The notes beneath the pieces were generated by a model. That model had not been told where the DNA came from. It did no database searches and saw nothing but the letters and a program-made list of their open reading frames with translations. DNA of 55,532 bases from CBDUMN01 sp965368335 (GTDB lineage Bacteria > Pseudomonadota > Alphaproteobacteria > Rhodospirillales > JAPHRK01), in assembly GCA_965368335.1 (NCBI GenBank), contig CBDUMN010000009.1, positions 1 through 55,532 on the forward strand, read 5' to 3'. Shown piece by piece: positions 7,060 to 15,939 of this stretch. Made by a program: the position numbers and the translations under genes. Each line of letters starts with the position of its first letter. The first letter of the stretch is position 1.

Positions 7060-7607
7060 CGCTTCCTCTTTAAAAGAACGTAGAGCGCCCCATCGCCGCC
7101 ATCGGTTGGCGAAGCATAGGAAAAAGACAGGATGCGCGAACGGTTGGGCGGGGCGTTGAGCCATTCGGGTACGGCCTGGCGCAACACGCCCTCGCCACGA
7201 AACCCCCGGCCGGTGACGACCAGCACCAGACGCCGCCCTTTTTCCTGAGAAAACGCCAGGAATCGCTCCAGCGCGCCGCGCGCGTCGGTCTGGGTCATGC
7301 CGTGGAGATCAAGTTTGCCCTCCACCGGCACGTTGCCGCGTTTGACCTTTTTGAGCGTCGCCCGGTCGACACCCGGCGAAAAGTCGTGCCGCAGGGTCGG
7401 CATATGCTGGGAGGAGGGGGAGAGGCTCGCATCGAAACCACGGGGAATGCGGTTGATCGCGCCCGCCTCGCTATGTCGCGCCTTGGCTTTTTCCTGATGG
7501 ACCGGCTTACGCTTGCCGAGAGGGTCCACATTGGAAGTCACCGCATCCCAAAGGGCGGCGTCTTCGGCGCTCAAGAACGGCGGCGTCTTATTCTTTTTCT
7601 CGCTCAT
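7056..7607 (-). CDS. smr: Smr-domain (MutS2 C-terminal-like) endonuclease-type protein
   Basis: 183 residues; a low-complexity polar N-terminus (about 1-95) is followed by the Smr domain with KLDLHGMTQTDARGALERF (DLHG motif) and VVTGRGFRGEGVLR (TGRG-type motif), then a short C-terminal strand region. Smr domains nick DNA or cleave RNA; the substrate of stand-alone alphaproteobacterial Smr proteins is not known. Both ends overlap their neighbours by 4 nt (lutC upstream, xre downstream), showing one operon. Confidence 0.9.
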   Translation of the reverse strand: MSEKKNKTPPFLSAEDAALWDAVTSNVDPLGKRKPVHQEKAKARHSEAGAINRIPRGFDASLSPSSQHMPTLRHDFSPGVDRATLKKVKRGNVPVEGKLDLHGMTQTDARGALERFLAFSQEKGRRLVLVVTGRGFRGEGVLRQAVPEWLNAPPNRSRILSFSYASPTDGGDGALYVLLKRKR

Positions 7608-8272
7608 TCTTCCACCAACAGAATATGGACCCGGCGAGGACCGTGAACGCCCAACTGCAGGGTCAGCTCAATATCGGCCGAGCGCGACGGGCCGGTGATC
7701 CAGTTGACCGTGCGCGGCATGAAGATGCCGCTTTGCTTACGGCCGCGTAGCTTTTTCCAGCCTTCTTCGTAAGTGCCGAGAAGATCTTTGGTCTCCAGAA
7801 CCGCGATGAAGGTATCGGGCAGAAAGTTGAGCGTGGTCGGGCCTTCGGGGCCTGAAAGCGCCATCAGGGTGCCGGACTCGGCAAACCCCGCCCAGGCCTT
7901 AATCAGACCGACGGGATGCTCGTTGCCCGCCGGGCCGAAGCTGGCGCCGTCCCGCCAGTCGAGGTTCTCCAAATCCTTTTGGGGCGCGATGCGGATATCG
8001 GCGGGCAGGTTATTGGCCCGCAAAAACTCCGCTGCCGCCTTGGGGATCTCGGCCAGAGTGGCAACCTCGGAGACCGTGCAGTCGTAGGCCTCGGCCATTT
8101 GCTTAAATAGCGCAACCCGCTGCTTGCCCTTAACCTGACCGCGGGCCGGGACCAATCGGTTTTTCGGTCTTTTGAGGTTTTTCTCAAGCGTCTTAGCCGT
8201 CTCGTCGTCCAGCGAACCTCGGCCGAGGGAGCATCGGATGGTTGAAAGAATTTTTTCGCGCGACCCGCTCAT
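7604..8272 (-). CDS. lutC: LUD-domain protein LutC (lactate utilisation)
   Basis: 222 residues of the LutC/YkgG LUD family, part of the LutABC complex that oxidises L-lactate to pyruvate. Conserved parts include FAESGTLMALSGPEGPTTL, the family's central glycine-rich segment, and the C-terminal GVHGPRRVHILLVEE. The ATG overlaps the lutB stop by four bases. The order lutA-lutB-lutC is the standard one. No lactate permease or lut regulator is adjacent. Confidence 0.93.
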   Translation of the reverse strand: MSGSREKILSTIRCSLGRGSLDDETAKTLEKNLKRPKNRLVPARGQVKGKQRVALFKQMAEAYDCTVSEVATLAEIPKAAAEFLRANNLPADIRIAPQKDLENLDWRDGASFGPAGNEHPVGLIKAWAGFAESGTLMALSGPEGPTTLNFLPDTFIAVLETKDLLGTYEEGWKKLRGRKQSGIFMPRTVNWITGPSRSADIELTLQLGVHGPRRVHILLVEE

Positions 8273-9690
8273 CGCCGTCCTCCCCGTTCCGACCAGAGCT
8301 GCTGGAAGGTTTTGCCTTGAGGGGAGGGAAGGTCGCGGTGCTTGGTCCAGCCCGAGGTGAAGGGGGCCGATTTAAAGCGCCCTTTCTTTCGCCCGATCAT
8401 GCCGAGCACCGAATATTTCAGATTGGCCAGGGTGTGATAGAGCGCCGGACGCTTGGCGAAGAAGGCCCAGCCCGCCAGAGCGGCCCTTGAAATCTGTGAG
8501 GTGCGCCCTTGCTCCACTTCGCGTTCACGCCAGTGGCGGAGCATCTTGGGAATGGGAATACGCACCGGACAGACATCTTCGCAACGCCCGCAGAAGGTTG
8601 AGGCGTTGGGCAGATGGGATGCTTGTTCATGCCCCAGAATGGCCGGGGTAAGCACCGCCCCCATGGGGCCCGAATAGACCCAGCCGTAAGCATGGCCGCC
8701 GATGGCGGTATAAACCGGGCAGTAGCAGAGGCAAGCGCCGCAGCGGATACAGCGCAGCATATCCTTGAATTCACTACCGAGCATTTCAGAGCGCCCGGCA
8801 TCGAGCAGCACCACATGAAATTCATCGGGACCGTCGAGATCGTCAGGGCGCTTGGGGCCGGTGGAGAAGGTGGTATAGACCGAGAGGTCCTGGCCGGTGA
8901 TCGAGCGGGCCAAGACCCGCAAAACCGTATCGGCGTCTTCCGGCGTCGGCACCACTTTTTCGATGCTCGAAATGGCGATATGAACCCGCGGCAAAATCTG
9001 CGTCAGGTCGCCGTTGCCTTCGTTGGTGACGATGGCCGTCGAGCCGGTTTCGGCAATCAGAAAATTGGCCCCGGTAATCCCTACATCGGCTTTTAAAAAT
9101 TTTTCCCGCAGCAGGGTCCGAGCCTCTTTCAGCATATCCGCCGGATCGTCGAGCGGTCGGTCGGGGGGCAGGTCCTTATGGGTTTCGCGGAAGCTTTCGG
9201 CCACCTGTTCTTTGTTCAAATGGATAGCCGGGCCGACGATATGGCTGGGCGGCTCTTTCCTGATCTGGATGATATATTCGCCGAGGTCCGTTTCAATGGG
9301 CTCGATCCCGTGGGTTTCCAGATAATCGTTGATGGCGATCTCCTCGCCGATCATCGATTTCCCCTTGGTCACGGTCTTGGCGTCTGCATCCCGGCAAATC
9401 TTTAAAATGATCTCGCGGGCTTCCTGGTGAGTGGCGCACCAATGAACATGGCCGCCTTGCTCGATGACCTTTTTCTCAAACCGCTCGAGGTAAAAATCCA
9501 AATGGTCGAGCACATGCTGCTTTAAGGCCACCGCATCGTCGCGCAGCGCCTCAAACTCAGGCAGCTTGGCGACGGCGCGTTCGCGGGCCGCAGGCAAACC
9601 GATAGCCGTTCGGGCCAGGGCTTTCTGCAATTGATCGTCGGCCAGGGCCTCGGCAACATTGGTTTCGAACCGGTTGCTGGTGGGATGCAT
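8269..9690 (-). CDS. lutB: Iron-sulfur protein LutB (lactate utilisation)
   Basis: 473-residue central subunit of LutABC. The N-terminal two thirds carry a LUD domain (ITGANFLIAETGSTAIVTNE at about 205-224). Two ferredoxin-type [4Fe-4S] motifs follow: CIRCGACLCYCP (Cys314-324) and CGRCEDVCP (Cys367-374), then a C-terminal LutB extension. It is full length. The start codon overlaps the lutA stop by one base (TAATG). Confidence 0.95.
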   Translation of the reverse strand: MHPTSNRFETNVAEALADDQLQKALARTAIGLPAARERAVAKLPEFEALRDDAVALKQHVLDHLDFYLERFEKKVIEQGGHVHWCATHQEAREIILKICRDADAKTVTKGKSMIGEEIAINDYLETHGIEPIETDLGEYIIQIRKEPPSHIVGPAIHLNKEQVAESFRETHKDLPPDRPLDDPADMLKEARTLLREKFLKADVGITGANFLIAETGSTAIVTNEGNGDLTQILPRVHIAISSIEKVVPTPEDADTVLRVLARSITGQDLSVYTTFSTGPKRPDDLDGPDEFHVVLLDAGRSEMLGSEFKDMLRCIRCGACLCYCPVYTAIGGHAYGWVYSGPMGAVLTPAILGHEQASHLPNASTFCGRCEDVCPVRIPIPKMLRHWREREVEQGRTSQISRAALAGWAFFAKRPALYHTLANLKYSVLGMIGRKKGRFKSAPFTSGWTKHRDLPSPQGKTFQQLWSERGGRR

Positions 9691-10463
9691 TAGCCCTCTC
9701 CCTCGCCGATGGCCGGTTTGTCGGTCATTCCGGCCAGCACCTCGGCTACATGGCGAACCTGAAGCGGTGAATTCTGGCGCTTGAGCTTGCCCGCGATATT
9801 CATCAGACAGCCCAGGTCGCCGCCCAGCACAATATCCGCCTTGGTGTTTTCCAGGTCATCGGTCTTAGTGGTGACGATGCTATTGGAAATATCGGGATAC
9901 TTGACCGAAAAAAGACCGCCGAACCCACAACAGGCCTCCGGTTGGCTGGCCTCTTGAAGCCTTAAGCCCTTTACCGATTTCAAAAGTTTTCGGGGTTGGT
10001 TTTTGATTCCCAACTCACGTAGGCCGGAACAGGAATCGTGATAGGTGGCTGTCGCCTCAAGTTGCGCCTCGACTTTCTCGACCTTCAAAACATCGGTCAA
10101 AAACGAGGTCAATTCATGGGTCTTAGCCGCCAGGGCTTCGGCACGCTGTCGCCAGGGGTCGGTTTCGGCAAACAGGGTCGGATAGTGCTTTTTGATCATT
10201 CCGGCGCAGGAACCGGATGGGGCGACGACGTGATCGAAGCCTTCAAGGGCGGCAATGGTCTGACGGGCCAGATCGGCGGTGTTTTTTTTGTCGCCCGCAT
10301 TATGGGCCGGTTGGCCGCAACAGGTTTGGGCGCGGGGCACGGAAACCTGGCAGCCGTTATCTTCGAGCAATTTGACGGCGGCGAACCCGATGCTCGGCCG
10401 AAACAGATCGACAAGACAGGTGACGAAGAGTCCGACGTTATATTTTTTCTGATTCTGCGACAT
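9690..10463 (-). CDS. lutA: CCG-domain iron-sulfur oxidoreductase LutA (lactate utilisation)
   Basis: 257 residues with two cysteine-rich CCG domains: VTCLVDLFRP ... RAQTCCGQPAHNAG in the N-terminal half and YHDSCSGLRELGIKNQPRKL ... EACCGFGGLFSVK in the C-terminal half, as in GlpC, HdrB and LutA subunits. It is the first gene of the lutABC-smr-xre operon and is separated from mltA by 60 bases. The operon stands between mltA and smr, genes that I recall as adjacent in related origin regions, so lutABC may be an insertion into the conserved block. Confidence 0.93.
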   Translation of the reverse strand: MSQNQKKYNVGLFVTCLVDLFRPSIGFAAVKLLEDNGCQVSVPRAQTCCGQPAHNAGDKKNTADLARQTIAALEGFDHVVAPSGSCAGMIKKHYPTLFAETDPWRQRAEALAAKTHELTSFLTDVLKVEKVEAQLEATATYHDSCSGLRELGIKNQPRKLLKSVKGLRLQEASQPEACCGFGGLFSVKYPDISNSIVTTKTDDLENTKADIVLGGDLGCLMNIAGKLKRQNSPLQVRHVAEVLAGMTDKPAIGEGEG

Positions 10464-10523
10464 GGCCCACAGAATGGAGCGTTCCCCCCTTCAAGGCAAG
10501 CGGGGAAATTGCCTAAAATCGGG

Positions 10524-11726
10524 TTAACGCGCCGCCGTCGTCAACAGGGTGGGCGGCGGCACGACGGTCTTGGGCAGAAGCAGGGTATAACGCCCCGTTT
10601 GCTTCATATGCCCGGCCCGCTGTTCGGCCAGGGGGCCCGCCCCGAAAAACACATCGCCGCGCACCGGCCCCTTGATCGCCCCACCCGTATCCTGGGCGAC
10701 CATCAGGCGGCGCAGAGGTCGTTCGGGGTCGAGCGGGTCGGTGGTTTCAAGCCAGACCGGAACCCCCATGGGAACGAACCGACGATCCACCGCCAAGGAA
10801 CGGCCGGGCACCAAGGGAACCCCTTGCGAACCGACCGGGCCATCGCCTTTGAGGGACCTGAAGAAAATAAACGACCGATTGAGATCGAGAATGGGGTCAA
10901 CCTGATTGGGATGAGCGGCGAGCCAGCCGCGGATGGATTGAAGGGAAACTTTTTCCCGCTCCAGATGACCCTGCTCGATCATTTTTTTACCGATGGAGGT
11001 ATAGCGATGGCCGTTGTGACCGTCATAGCCGACACGCAACACGCCGCCCTCGGCCAGAACGACACGGCCCGAGCCTTGCACCTGAAGGAAAAAAGCATCG
11101 ACCGGATCGTCAACCCAGACGAGTTCCAACCCTTTCCCCAAAAGGGCGCCTTTGCGAATGGCCTCACGGTCGGAAAAAGGTTTTAAGCGGCCGTTGACGA
11201 CCGTTCCGGCCGTGCGCTTGCCTTTCCAATCGGGATCGAACTTGCCGAGATCGACCATCACCAGATCGTCGGGTCGCTTGTAAAGCGGTGTGCGGTAGGG
11301 GCCGCCGGGACGCAAAGCGCCGCGCAGGCTGGCCTCATAGTATCCGGTAAACAGTCCTTCGCCCTCGACCTGATAGGCGTTGAATCTTTTCTCGAAGAAC
11401 TGTCGGGCCGTTTCATCATTGTCGCCGGGCAAGGCCTCGGCCGCCGTGCAGACCTGCCGCCAATCGGCCATGGTTCCGGCAATGCCGTTCGCCCCCAAAG
11501 ATCGGCTGGCCGGTTGCCGGGCCAGTCGTTCGCAGCTTCTGACAAGCGCGGTCAAAACCTCCGCCTGCCGACCCGTCCGCCAGCCCTTTAACCCGGCAAA
11601 GGAAACCGGTGAAACCGTTAGCTTCTCCGGCGCTTCTTCTTGCGGGGCGGGCAGGGGAAACTGTGCGCAGCCCGATAGGGCCGCCATCACAGTGAGGGCG
11701 GCGGCGGTCGCAATCGGTTTTTTCAT
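10524..11726 (-). CDS. mltA: Membrane-bound lytic murein transglycosylase A
   Basis: Cleaves peptidoglycan glycan strands at the outer membrane, forming 1,6-anhydroMurNAc ends. A lipoprotein signal with lipobox LSGC (Cys20) opens the 400-residue protein. The MltA domain includes GEGLFTGYYEASLRGAL and the catalytic 3D region LMVAQDTGGAIKGPVRGD. It sits 18 bases after the Tim44-domain gene, and these two are likely cotranscribed. Confidence 0.95.
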   Translation of the reverse strand: MKKPIATAAALTVMAALSGCAQFPLPAPQEEAPEKLTVSPVSFAGLKGWRTGRQAEVLTALVRSCERLARQPASRSLGANGIAGTMADWRQVCTAAEALPGDNDETARQFFEKRFNAYQVEGEGLFTGYYEASLRGALRPGGPYRTPLYKRPDDLVMVDLGKFDPDWKGKRTAGTVVNGRLKPFSDREAIRKGALLGKGLELVWVDDPVDAFFLQVQGSGRVVLAEGGVLRVGYDGHNGHRYTSIGKKMIEQGHLEREKVSLQSIRGWLAAHPNQVDPILDLNRSFIFFRSLKGDGPVGSQGVPLVPGRSLAVDRRFVPMGVPVWLETTDPLDPERPLRRLMVAQDTGGAIKGPVRGDVFFGAGPLAEQRAGHMKQTGRYTLLLPKTVVPPPTLLTTAAR

Positions 11727-11744
11727 AGGCTGGACTCTGATTTT

Positions 11745-12461
11745 TTAAGCGGGCACTTGGGTGGCGACCAACATCCAGTTGGGGTCGCGTGAAAGGGTGT
11801 CGCGGCGGAAGGTCCAGAGATCGGTGACCTTGATCACATGGTTGGGGTCGCCATCGACCACCTCGCCATCCCGATCAAGCACCACGTTGATCTGCTCGGT
11901 AACGAACTTCACGGTCACCACCGCTTCGTTATCTTCCATATCCGCTTCGATGATTTCTACATCCTTGAACCCGATCAAGGTATCGCGCACAGTTTCGCCG
12001 GCCTCTTCCCGATCATCGATGGCGTCGGTGAAATTGGCGAAAACTTCGGGACTTAAAAGGTTTTTCAAGGTTTTTACATCGCCGGTGGTAAAGGCCCCGA
12101 GGATCATTTCAAAAGCACCGGTCGCGCCTTGCAGGAAGCCTTTCGGGTCGAACGTCGGGTCGGCAAGCTTGATCTGGGTAAGGCCCGCATCGAGCGGTGT
12201 TTGCGGTTCGTGGGGAAGCGGCTCACCCTCAAGGGATTGCTGCGGCTCATCGCCCCCATCGCGTCCGGGAAGGTGAACCACATTGTTCTCATCGTCCCGC
12301 GAACGGTCCGTCGAACCGTGCTGTTCCCGCTGGGAGAACGGGTCCACATGGTTGCCGTCCGTTCCGTCCCGACGGCCAAGAGTGTTACGCAACCGCAGGA
12401 TAAGAAAGATCGCAATCATCGCGAAAAGGATGATGTCGACAAACTGGAAACCGCCGTCCAT
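11745..12461 (-). CDS. Tim44/TimA-domain membrane protein
   Basis: 238 residues: an N-terminal membrane anchor (FVDIILFAMIAIFLILRL, about 5-22), an acidic, charged linker, then the Tim44-like domain with FLQGATGAFEMILGAFTTGD and VKFVTEQINVVLDRDGEVVDGD. Related to the matrix-side mitochondrial import factor Tim44 and to bacterial TimA, peripheral inner-membrane proteins. It diverges from fxsA and lies close to secB and mltA, a conserved alphaproteobacterial grouping. Confidence 0.9.
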   Translation of the reverse strand: MDGGFQFVDIILFAMIAIFLILRLRNTLGRRDGTDGNHVDPFSQREQHGSTDRSRDDENNVVHLPGRDGGDEPQQSLEGEPLPHEPQTPLDAGLTQIKLADPTFDPKGFLQGATGAFEMILGAFTTGDVKTLKNLLSPEVFANFTDAIDDREEAGETVRDTLIGFKDVEIIEADMEDNEAVVTVKFVTEQINVVLDRDGEVVDGDPNHVIKVTDLWTFRRDTLSRDPNWMLVATQVPA

Positions 12462-12585
12462 TGTATTGATGCGCCTTTTTACGTATTGCCAATTGCCCCT
12501 TTGCAGGGCCCGTCTACTAGGTTAGATAAGCCGTTAGTGGAAAAAGAGCAAGCCCGCGCGGCTTTATTAGGATTATTTAGAGACT

Positions 12586-13158
12586 ATGGGTTTTTTCATT
12601 ATCCTGCTTTTGTTTATCGGCGTCCCCATTGCCGAAATCGCCGTTTTCATTCAGGTCGGCGATATCATCGGGCTTTGGCCGACCATCGGCACGGTTATTC
12701 TGACGGCGGTTTTAGGCACGGCGCTGCTGCGCGCCCAGGGCCTTGCGACGATCTTTAAGGCTCAGGAAAACATGCAACGCGGGGTCTTTCCGGTTCAAGA
12801 AGCCTTCGATGGCATTTGTCTGGTCGCTGCGGGAGCCCTGCTCCTGACCCCCGGCTTCATCACCGACAGTATTGGATTTTTGCTCTTCGTCCCCCCCTTA
12901 CGCCAGGGCCTGCGCGCCTATCTTTCCCGGCACGTCACCATGACCACCCAAATGCATGGTGGGTTCGGTCCCGGACCGGGACAACGGCCGGGGCAGGGTT
13001 CGGGGCCGGGCCCGACCGACCAGGATGGGGTCATCGATGGGGAATATGAAGACATCACCGACGAACCCGATGAAAAGATGAAAGACGCCAAAGCCATCGA
13101 ACCCGATGAAAACCAGCGCCGCAATCCGCATTCTCCCTGGTCGGGAGGAGAGCATTAG
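12586..13158 (+). CDS. fxsA: FxsA family membrane protein
   Basis: 190 residues with three to four hydrophobic segments (FFIILLLFIGVPIAEIAVFI, GLWPTIGTVILTAVLGTALL, AFDGICLVAAGALLLTPGFI, IGFLLFVPPLRQGLRAYL) typical of FxsA, an inner-membrane protein that in E. coli modulates phage F exclusion. The C-terminal 70 residues are a Gly-Pro-Gln-rich then acidic cytoplasmic tail (GPGPGQRPGQGSGPGP). It diverges from the Tim44-domain gene and precedes secB. Confidence 0.92.
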   Translation: MGFFIILLLFIGVPIAEIAVFIQVGDIIGLWPTIGTVILTAVLGTALLRAQGLATIFKAQENMQRGVFPVQEAFDGICLVAAGALLLTPGFITDSIGFLLFVPPLRQGLRAYLSRHVTMTTQMHGGFGPGPGQRPGQGSGPGPTDQDGVIDGEYEDITDEPDEKMKDAKAIEPDENQRRNPHSPWSGGEH

Positions 13159-13180
13159 GTTGTTCGACAATCACTTTCAT

Positions 13181-13196
13181 GGTAGCCAGGGCTACC
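13181..13196 (+). terminator. Short hairpin between fxsA and secB
   Basis: Perfect 7-bp stem GGTAGCC / GGCTACC with a two-base loop, followed by TGATTTTCT. It is either a weak terminator after fxsA or a leader structure of secB, whose ribosome-binding site AAGGAG lies about 20 bases on. Confidence 0.4.
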
Positions 13197-13230
13197 TGAT
13201 TTTCTACGGTATCCAAGGAGACCTTTTTCT

Positions 13231-13731
13231 ATGAGTGACGAAACTCAAGCCCAGGCCAATATGCCGCCCATCGCCGTCACCGCACAGTACGTCAAAGACC
13301 TTTCTTTCGAGTCTCCCAACGTGCCGGGCATTTTCACCTCGATGGCGACCGAACAGCCTTCGATCACGGTGAATGTGGACACCAACGCGACGCCATTGGA
13401 TGGCGGACTTTTTGAAGTCGTCCTCCATGTTCAGGTGGAAGCCAAGGTCAAAGACTCCACGGCTTTTTTGCTTGAAGTGGAATATGCCGGTCAGTTTGCG
13501 ATCAATATTCCGGACGAGCATCGTAGCCCGGCCCTTTTGATCGAATGTCCGCGGCTGCTTTTCCCGTTCGTTCGCAACATCATCTGCGATATGACCCGTG
13601 ACGGCGGTTTCGCGCCTTTAATGCTTCAGCCGATCGATTTTGTTGCGCTTTATCAGCAACGAGTCGCCCAGCTGCAAGCCGCTCAGGCCGAAGCGGGTGA
13701 AGAAGCCGAGAAATCGGAAGCTGGCGAATAA
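13231..13731 (+). CDS. secB: Protein-export chaperone SecB
   Basis: Tetrameric chaperone that keeps preproteins unfolded and hands them to SecA. 166 residues with VKDLSFESPNVPGIF, the beta-rich core (FEVVLHVQVEAKVKDSTAF, FLLEVEYAGQF), the family signature CPRLLFPFVRNIICDMTRDG, and PLMLQPIDFVALYQQR. The C-terminal Ala/Glu-rich tail is common in alphaproteobacterial SecB. The start ATG follows AAGGAG. Confidence 0.97.
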   Translation: MSDETQAQANMPPIAVTAQYVKDLSFESPNVPGIFTSMATEQPSITVNVDTNATPLDGGLFEVVLHVQVEAKVKDSTAFLLEVEYAGQFAINIPDEHRSPALLIECPRLLFPFVRNIICDMTRDGGFAPLMLQPIDFVALYQQRVAQLQAAQAEAGEEAEKSEAGE

Positions 13732-13775
13732 TAGAGTATATCCCGTCCGGTAAGAGCCGGACCAATTGATTGTTT

Positions 13776-13807
13776 AAGACCCGGTCATGCTTGCCAGACC
13801 GGGTCTT
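13776..13807 (+). terminator. Terminator between convergent secB and dnaQ
   Basis: Perfect 11-bp stem AAGACCCGGTC / GACCGGGTCTT with a ten-base loop, followed on the plus strand by TTTGAGTCTTTT. It overlaps the last codons and stop of dnaQ (stop at 13785-13787), so the dnaQ 3' end doubles as the secB terminator. Confidence 0.8.
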
Positions 13808-14462
13808 TGAGTCTTTTGACGAATTCCTCATGGATCGCCAGCTCTTCCGGGCTGGCGGCATGGGGGCGGGGCTCACGGAAAACCCGCTCCCCCTTCTGCC
13901 CATCGCCGGAACCGCCATCCGCCTCATCTCCCGCCAGCTCAAGGCCGGGCTGCCGCCCACCGATCAGCTCGAGATAAACATTGGCCAGCAGATCGGCATC
14001 GAGCAACGCACCGTGAAAAACCCGGTTGCTGTTATCAATCCCGAAACGGCGGCAAAGCGCATCCAGGTTGGCCTGTGCGCCGGGAAACTTTCTCCGTGCA
14101 ATTTTGACCGTGTCGATGGTGCGGGTCATCGGCAGAGCGGCAACGCCAAGGCGATCCAGCTCGGCGTTGATGAAGCCCATGTCGAATTCGGCGTTATGGA
14201 TCACCAGAGTCGCATCGCCGAGGAAATCGAGGAAAGCCTCGGAAATCTGTGAGAATACCGGCTCGTCCTTGACCCGCTCGTTATCGATGCCATGGACCTT
14301 CACCACCTCTTCGGGAATATCGCGCTCAGGGTTGATGTACTGATGATAGGTCTCGCCGGTCGGCATGTGATTGATCAATTCGACACAGCCGATTTCGACA
14401 ATCCGGTGACCGCCTTTCGGGTTGAGGCCCGTGGTTTCCGTATCCAGTACAATCTCTCTCAA
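13785..14462 (-). CDS. dnaQ: DNA polymerase III epsilon subunit (3'-5' proofreading exonuclease)
   Basis: 225 residues with the DEDDh exonuclease motifs: ExoI IVLDTETTGLNPKGG, ExoII VIHNAEFDMGFINAEL, and ExoIII with HGALLDADLLANVYLEL. The C-terminal 40 residues form the alpha-binding tail. It is the last gene of the ppsR-maf-aroE-coaE-dnaQ unit; its start overlaps the coaE stop by 4 nt (14459-14462). The final codons form half of a terminator hairpin. Confidence 0.97.
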   Translation of the reverse strand: MREIVLDTETTGLNPKGGHRIVEIGCVELINHMPTGETYHQYINPERDIPEEVVKVHGIDNERVKDEPVFSQISEAFLDFLGDATLVIHNAEFDMGFINAELDRLGVAALPMTRTIDTVKIARRKFPGAQANLDALCRRFGIDNSNRVFHGALLDADLLANVYLELIGGRQPGLELAGDEADGGSGDGQKGERVFREPRPHAASPEELAIHEEFVKRLKDPVWQA

Positions 14463-15106
14463 CGGATTTTTCTCCTTATTCTGCGCGCGTGATGTTTTGG
14501 TCTTTCCATATCTTTGGCAATTGTGGCGATTTGTCTGACTCGTTTCAAACTGAAAGCCCGGCCCAAGCCAGTTGGCACAACAAAATCGGCAAGACGGCGC
14601 TTCAACCGATCCGGCATCTGATTGGCGCGGATCGCCGCCAATTTTTCCGATGTCATACCCGGCCTTCCGATGACCCGTGCCGTCTGGAGAAACTCCGGCG
14701 CTGAGGCGACAACAACGAGATCGCAGGATTTTTGCCCGCCTGTTTCAAATAACAAAGGGATATCGAGCACCACTACTTTGCGGCGCGTCAGCGCCGCGCG
14801 AATGAGAAATTTGGTTTTTTCTCGCCCGACCAGAGGATGAACGATGGCTTCCAAGCGCCTTAAGGCCGCATCGTCGCCAAGAACCTTCTGGCTGAGCCGG
14901 GCGCGATCCACCGCACCATCGGCCACCACGCCGGGAAAGGCTTCTTCGATAGGCTGAACGGCGGCGCCACCCCTGGCGAAAAGCTTGTGGACGGCTGCAT
15001 CCGCATCATGTACGGGAATGCCTAAACGCTTGAACGCCGCCGCGGTGGTGGTTTTGCCCATGCCGATGGAACCGGTCAGGCCGATAATGACAAGCGGCGG
15101 CCTCAC
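14459..15106 (-). CDS. coaE: Dephospho-CoA kinase
   Basis: Last step of coenzyme A synthesis: phosphorylates dephospho-CoA with ATP. 215 residues with P-loop GLTGSIGMGKTTTAAAF at the N-terminus, VHDADAAVHKLF and the lid region VLDIPLLFETGGQ. The C-terminus is basic (RPKHHARRIRRKIR), longer than in E. coli CoaE. It overlaps aroE and dnaQ by four bases each. Confidence 0.96.
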   Translation of the reverse strand: MRPPLVIIGLTGSIGMGKTTTAAAFKRLGIPVHDADAAVHKLFARGGAAVQPIEEAFPGVVADGAVDRARLSQKVLGDDAALRRLEAIVHPLVGREKTKFLIRAALTRRKVVVLDIPLLFETGGQKSCDLVVVASAPEFLQTARVIGRPGMTSEKLAAIRANQMPDRLKRRLADFVVPTGLGRAFSLKRVRQIATIAKDMERPKHHARRIRRKIR

Positions 15107-15939
15107 AGATCCTCCAGCACGAAGTTGCGCAGGTCTTCGCTGACTTCGGGCTCACGACCAAACCAGGCGGCAAAGCCGGGCCGCGCCTGATGAAGCAGCA
15201 TTCCGAGACCATCGACGGCCGGATTGCCCCGATTTTCCGCTGCTTCGAGTAGTGCCGTTTTTAGAGGGCTATAGACGATATCGGTCACCACCGCCGTTTT
15301 ATTGAGGCCATGAAGTGAAATATCCAAGGGAGCCTGGCCGGTCATGCCGAGTGACGTGGTGTTGACCAGCAGGCCTATATCCTCCAGGCATTCGCCGCGC
15401 CGATCCCAATCGATGACCGTTATCGCACCAAGCTCTCCGGCCAAAGCCTCGGCCCGCTCAACGGTTCGGTTGGTCAGTCTGATTTCCTTCACGCCCGCTT
15501 CTTGCAAGGCGACAAGAATTCCTCGCGCTGCACCGCCCGCGCCCAATACGACGACAGGACGGTCAGGCGACCAGTCGGGCGCACCGGCTTTCAGGTTTTC
15601 GATAAATCCATATCCGTCGGTATTGTCGCCGCGCAGCGTGCCGTCTTTCAAAACAATCACGGTATTGACCGCACCGATTTTCTTGGCTTGCTCGGTTAAA
15701 TGATCAACTTCAACAAAGGCGGCTTCTTTGTGAGGAATGGTCACATTGCAGCCCTGAAAACCTAAAGAAGGCAAGGCGCGAAGCGCCGCTCGAATTTTTT
15801 CCGGAGGTACGGCTAAGGGAACGTAAGCACCATCGATGGCGTAGCGTTCGAGCCAAAATCCATGCAGCCGCGGCGACCGGGAATGTTCCACCGGCCATCC
15901 CATAACGCCCGCCAATTTCGCTTTGCCCGATAAGATCAT
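15103..15939 (-). CDS. aroE: Shikimate dehydrogenase
   Basis: NADPH-dependent reduction of 3-dehydroshikimate in the chorismate pathway. 278 residues: N-terminal substrate domain with GWPVEHSRSPRLHGFWL and NVTIPHKEAAFVEVD (catalytic Lys), NTDGYGF, then a Rossmann domain with VVLGAGGAARGILVALQ and the NADP-selecting basic region LTNRTVERAEAL. It overlaps both maf and coaE by 4 nt. Confidence 0.96.
   Translation of the reverse strand: MILSGKAKLAGVMGWPVEHSRSPRLHGFWLERYAIDGAYVPLAVPPEKIRAALRALPSLGFQGCNVTIPHKEAAFVEVDHLTEQAKKIGAVNTVIVLKDGTLRGDNTDGYGFIENLKAGAPDWSPDRPVVVLGAGGAARGILVALQEAGVKEIRLTNRTVERAEALAGELGAITVIDWDRRGECLEDIGLLVNTTSLGMTGQAPLDISLHGLNKTAVVTDIVYSPLKTALLEAAENRGNPAVDGLGMLLHQARPGFAAWFGREPEVSEDLRNFVLEDL

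Noticed and set aside
10038..11186. 382-residue plus-strand frame opposite lutA and mltA
   Set aside because: Crosses two well-supported genes and their gap in antisense, and has no domain or ribosome-binding site.
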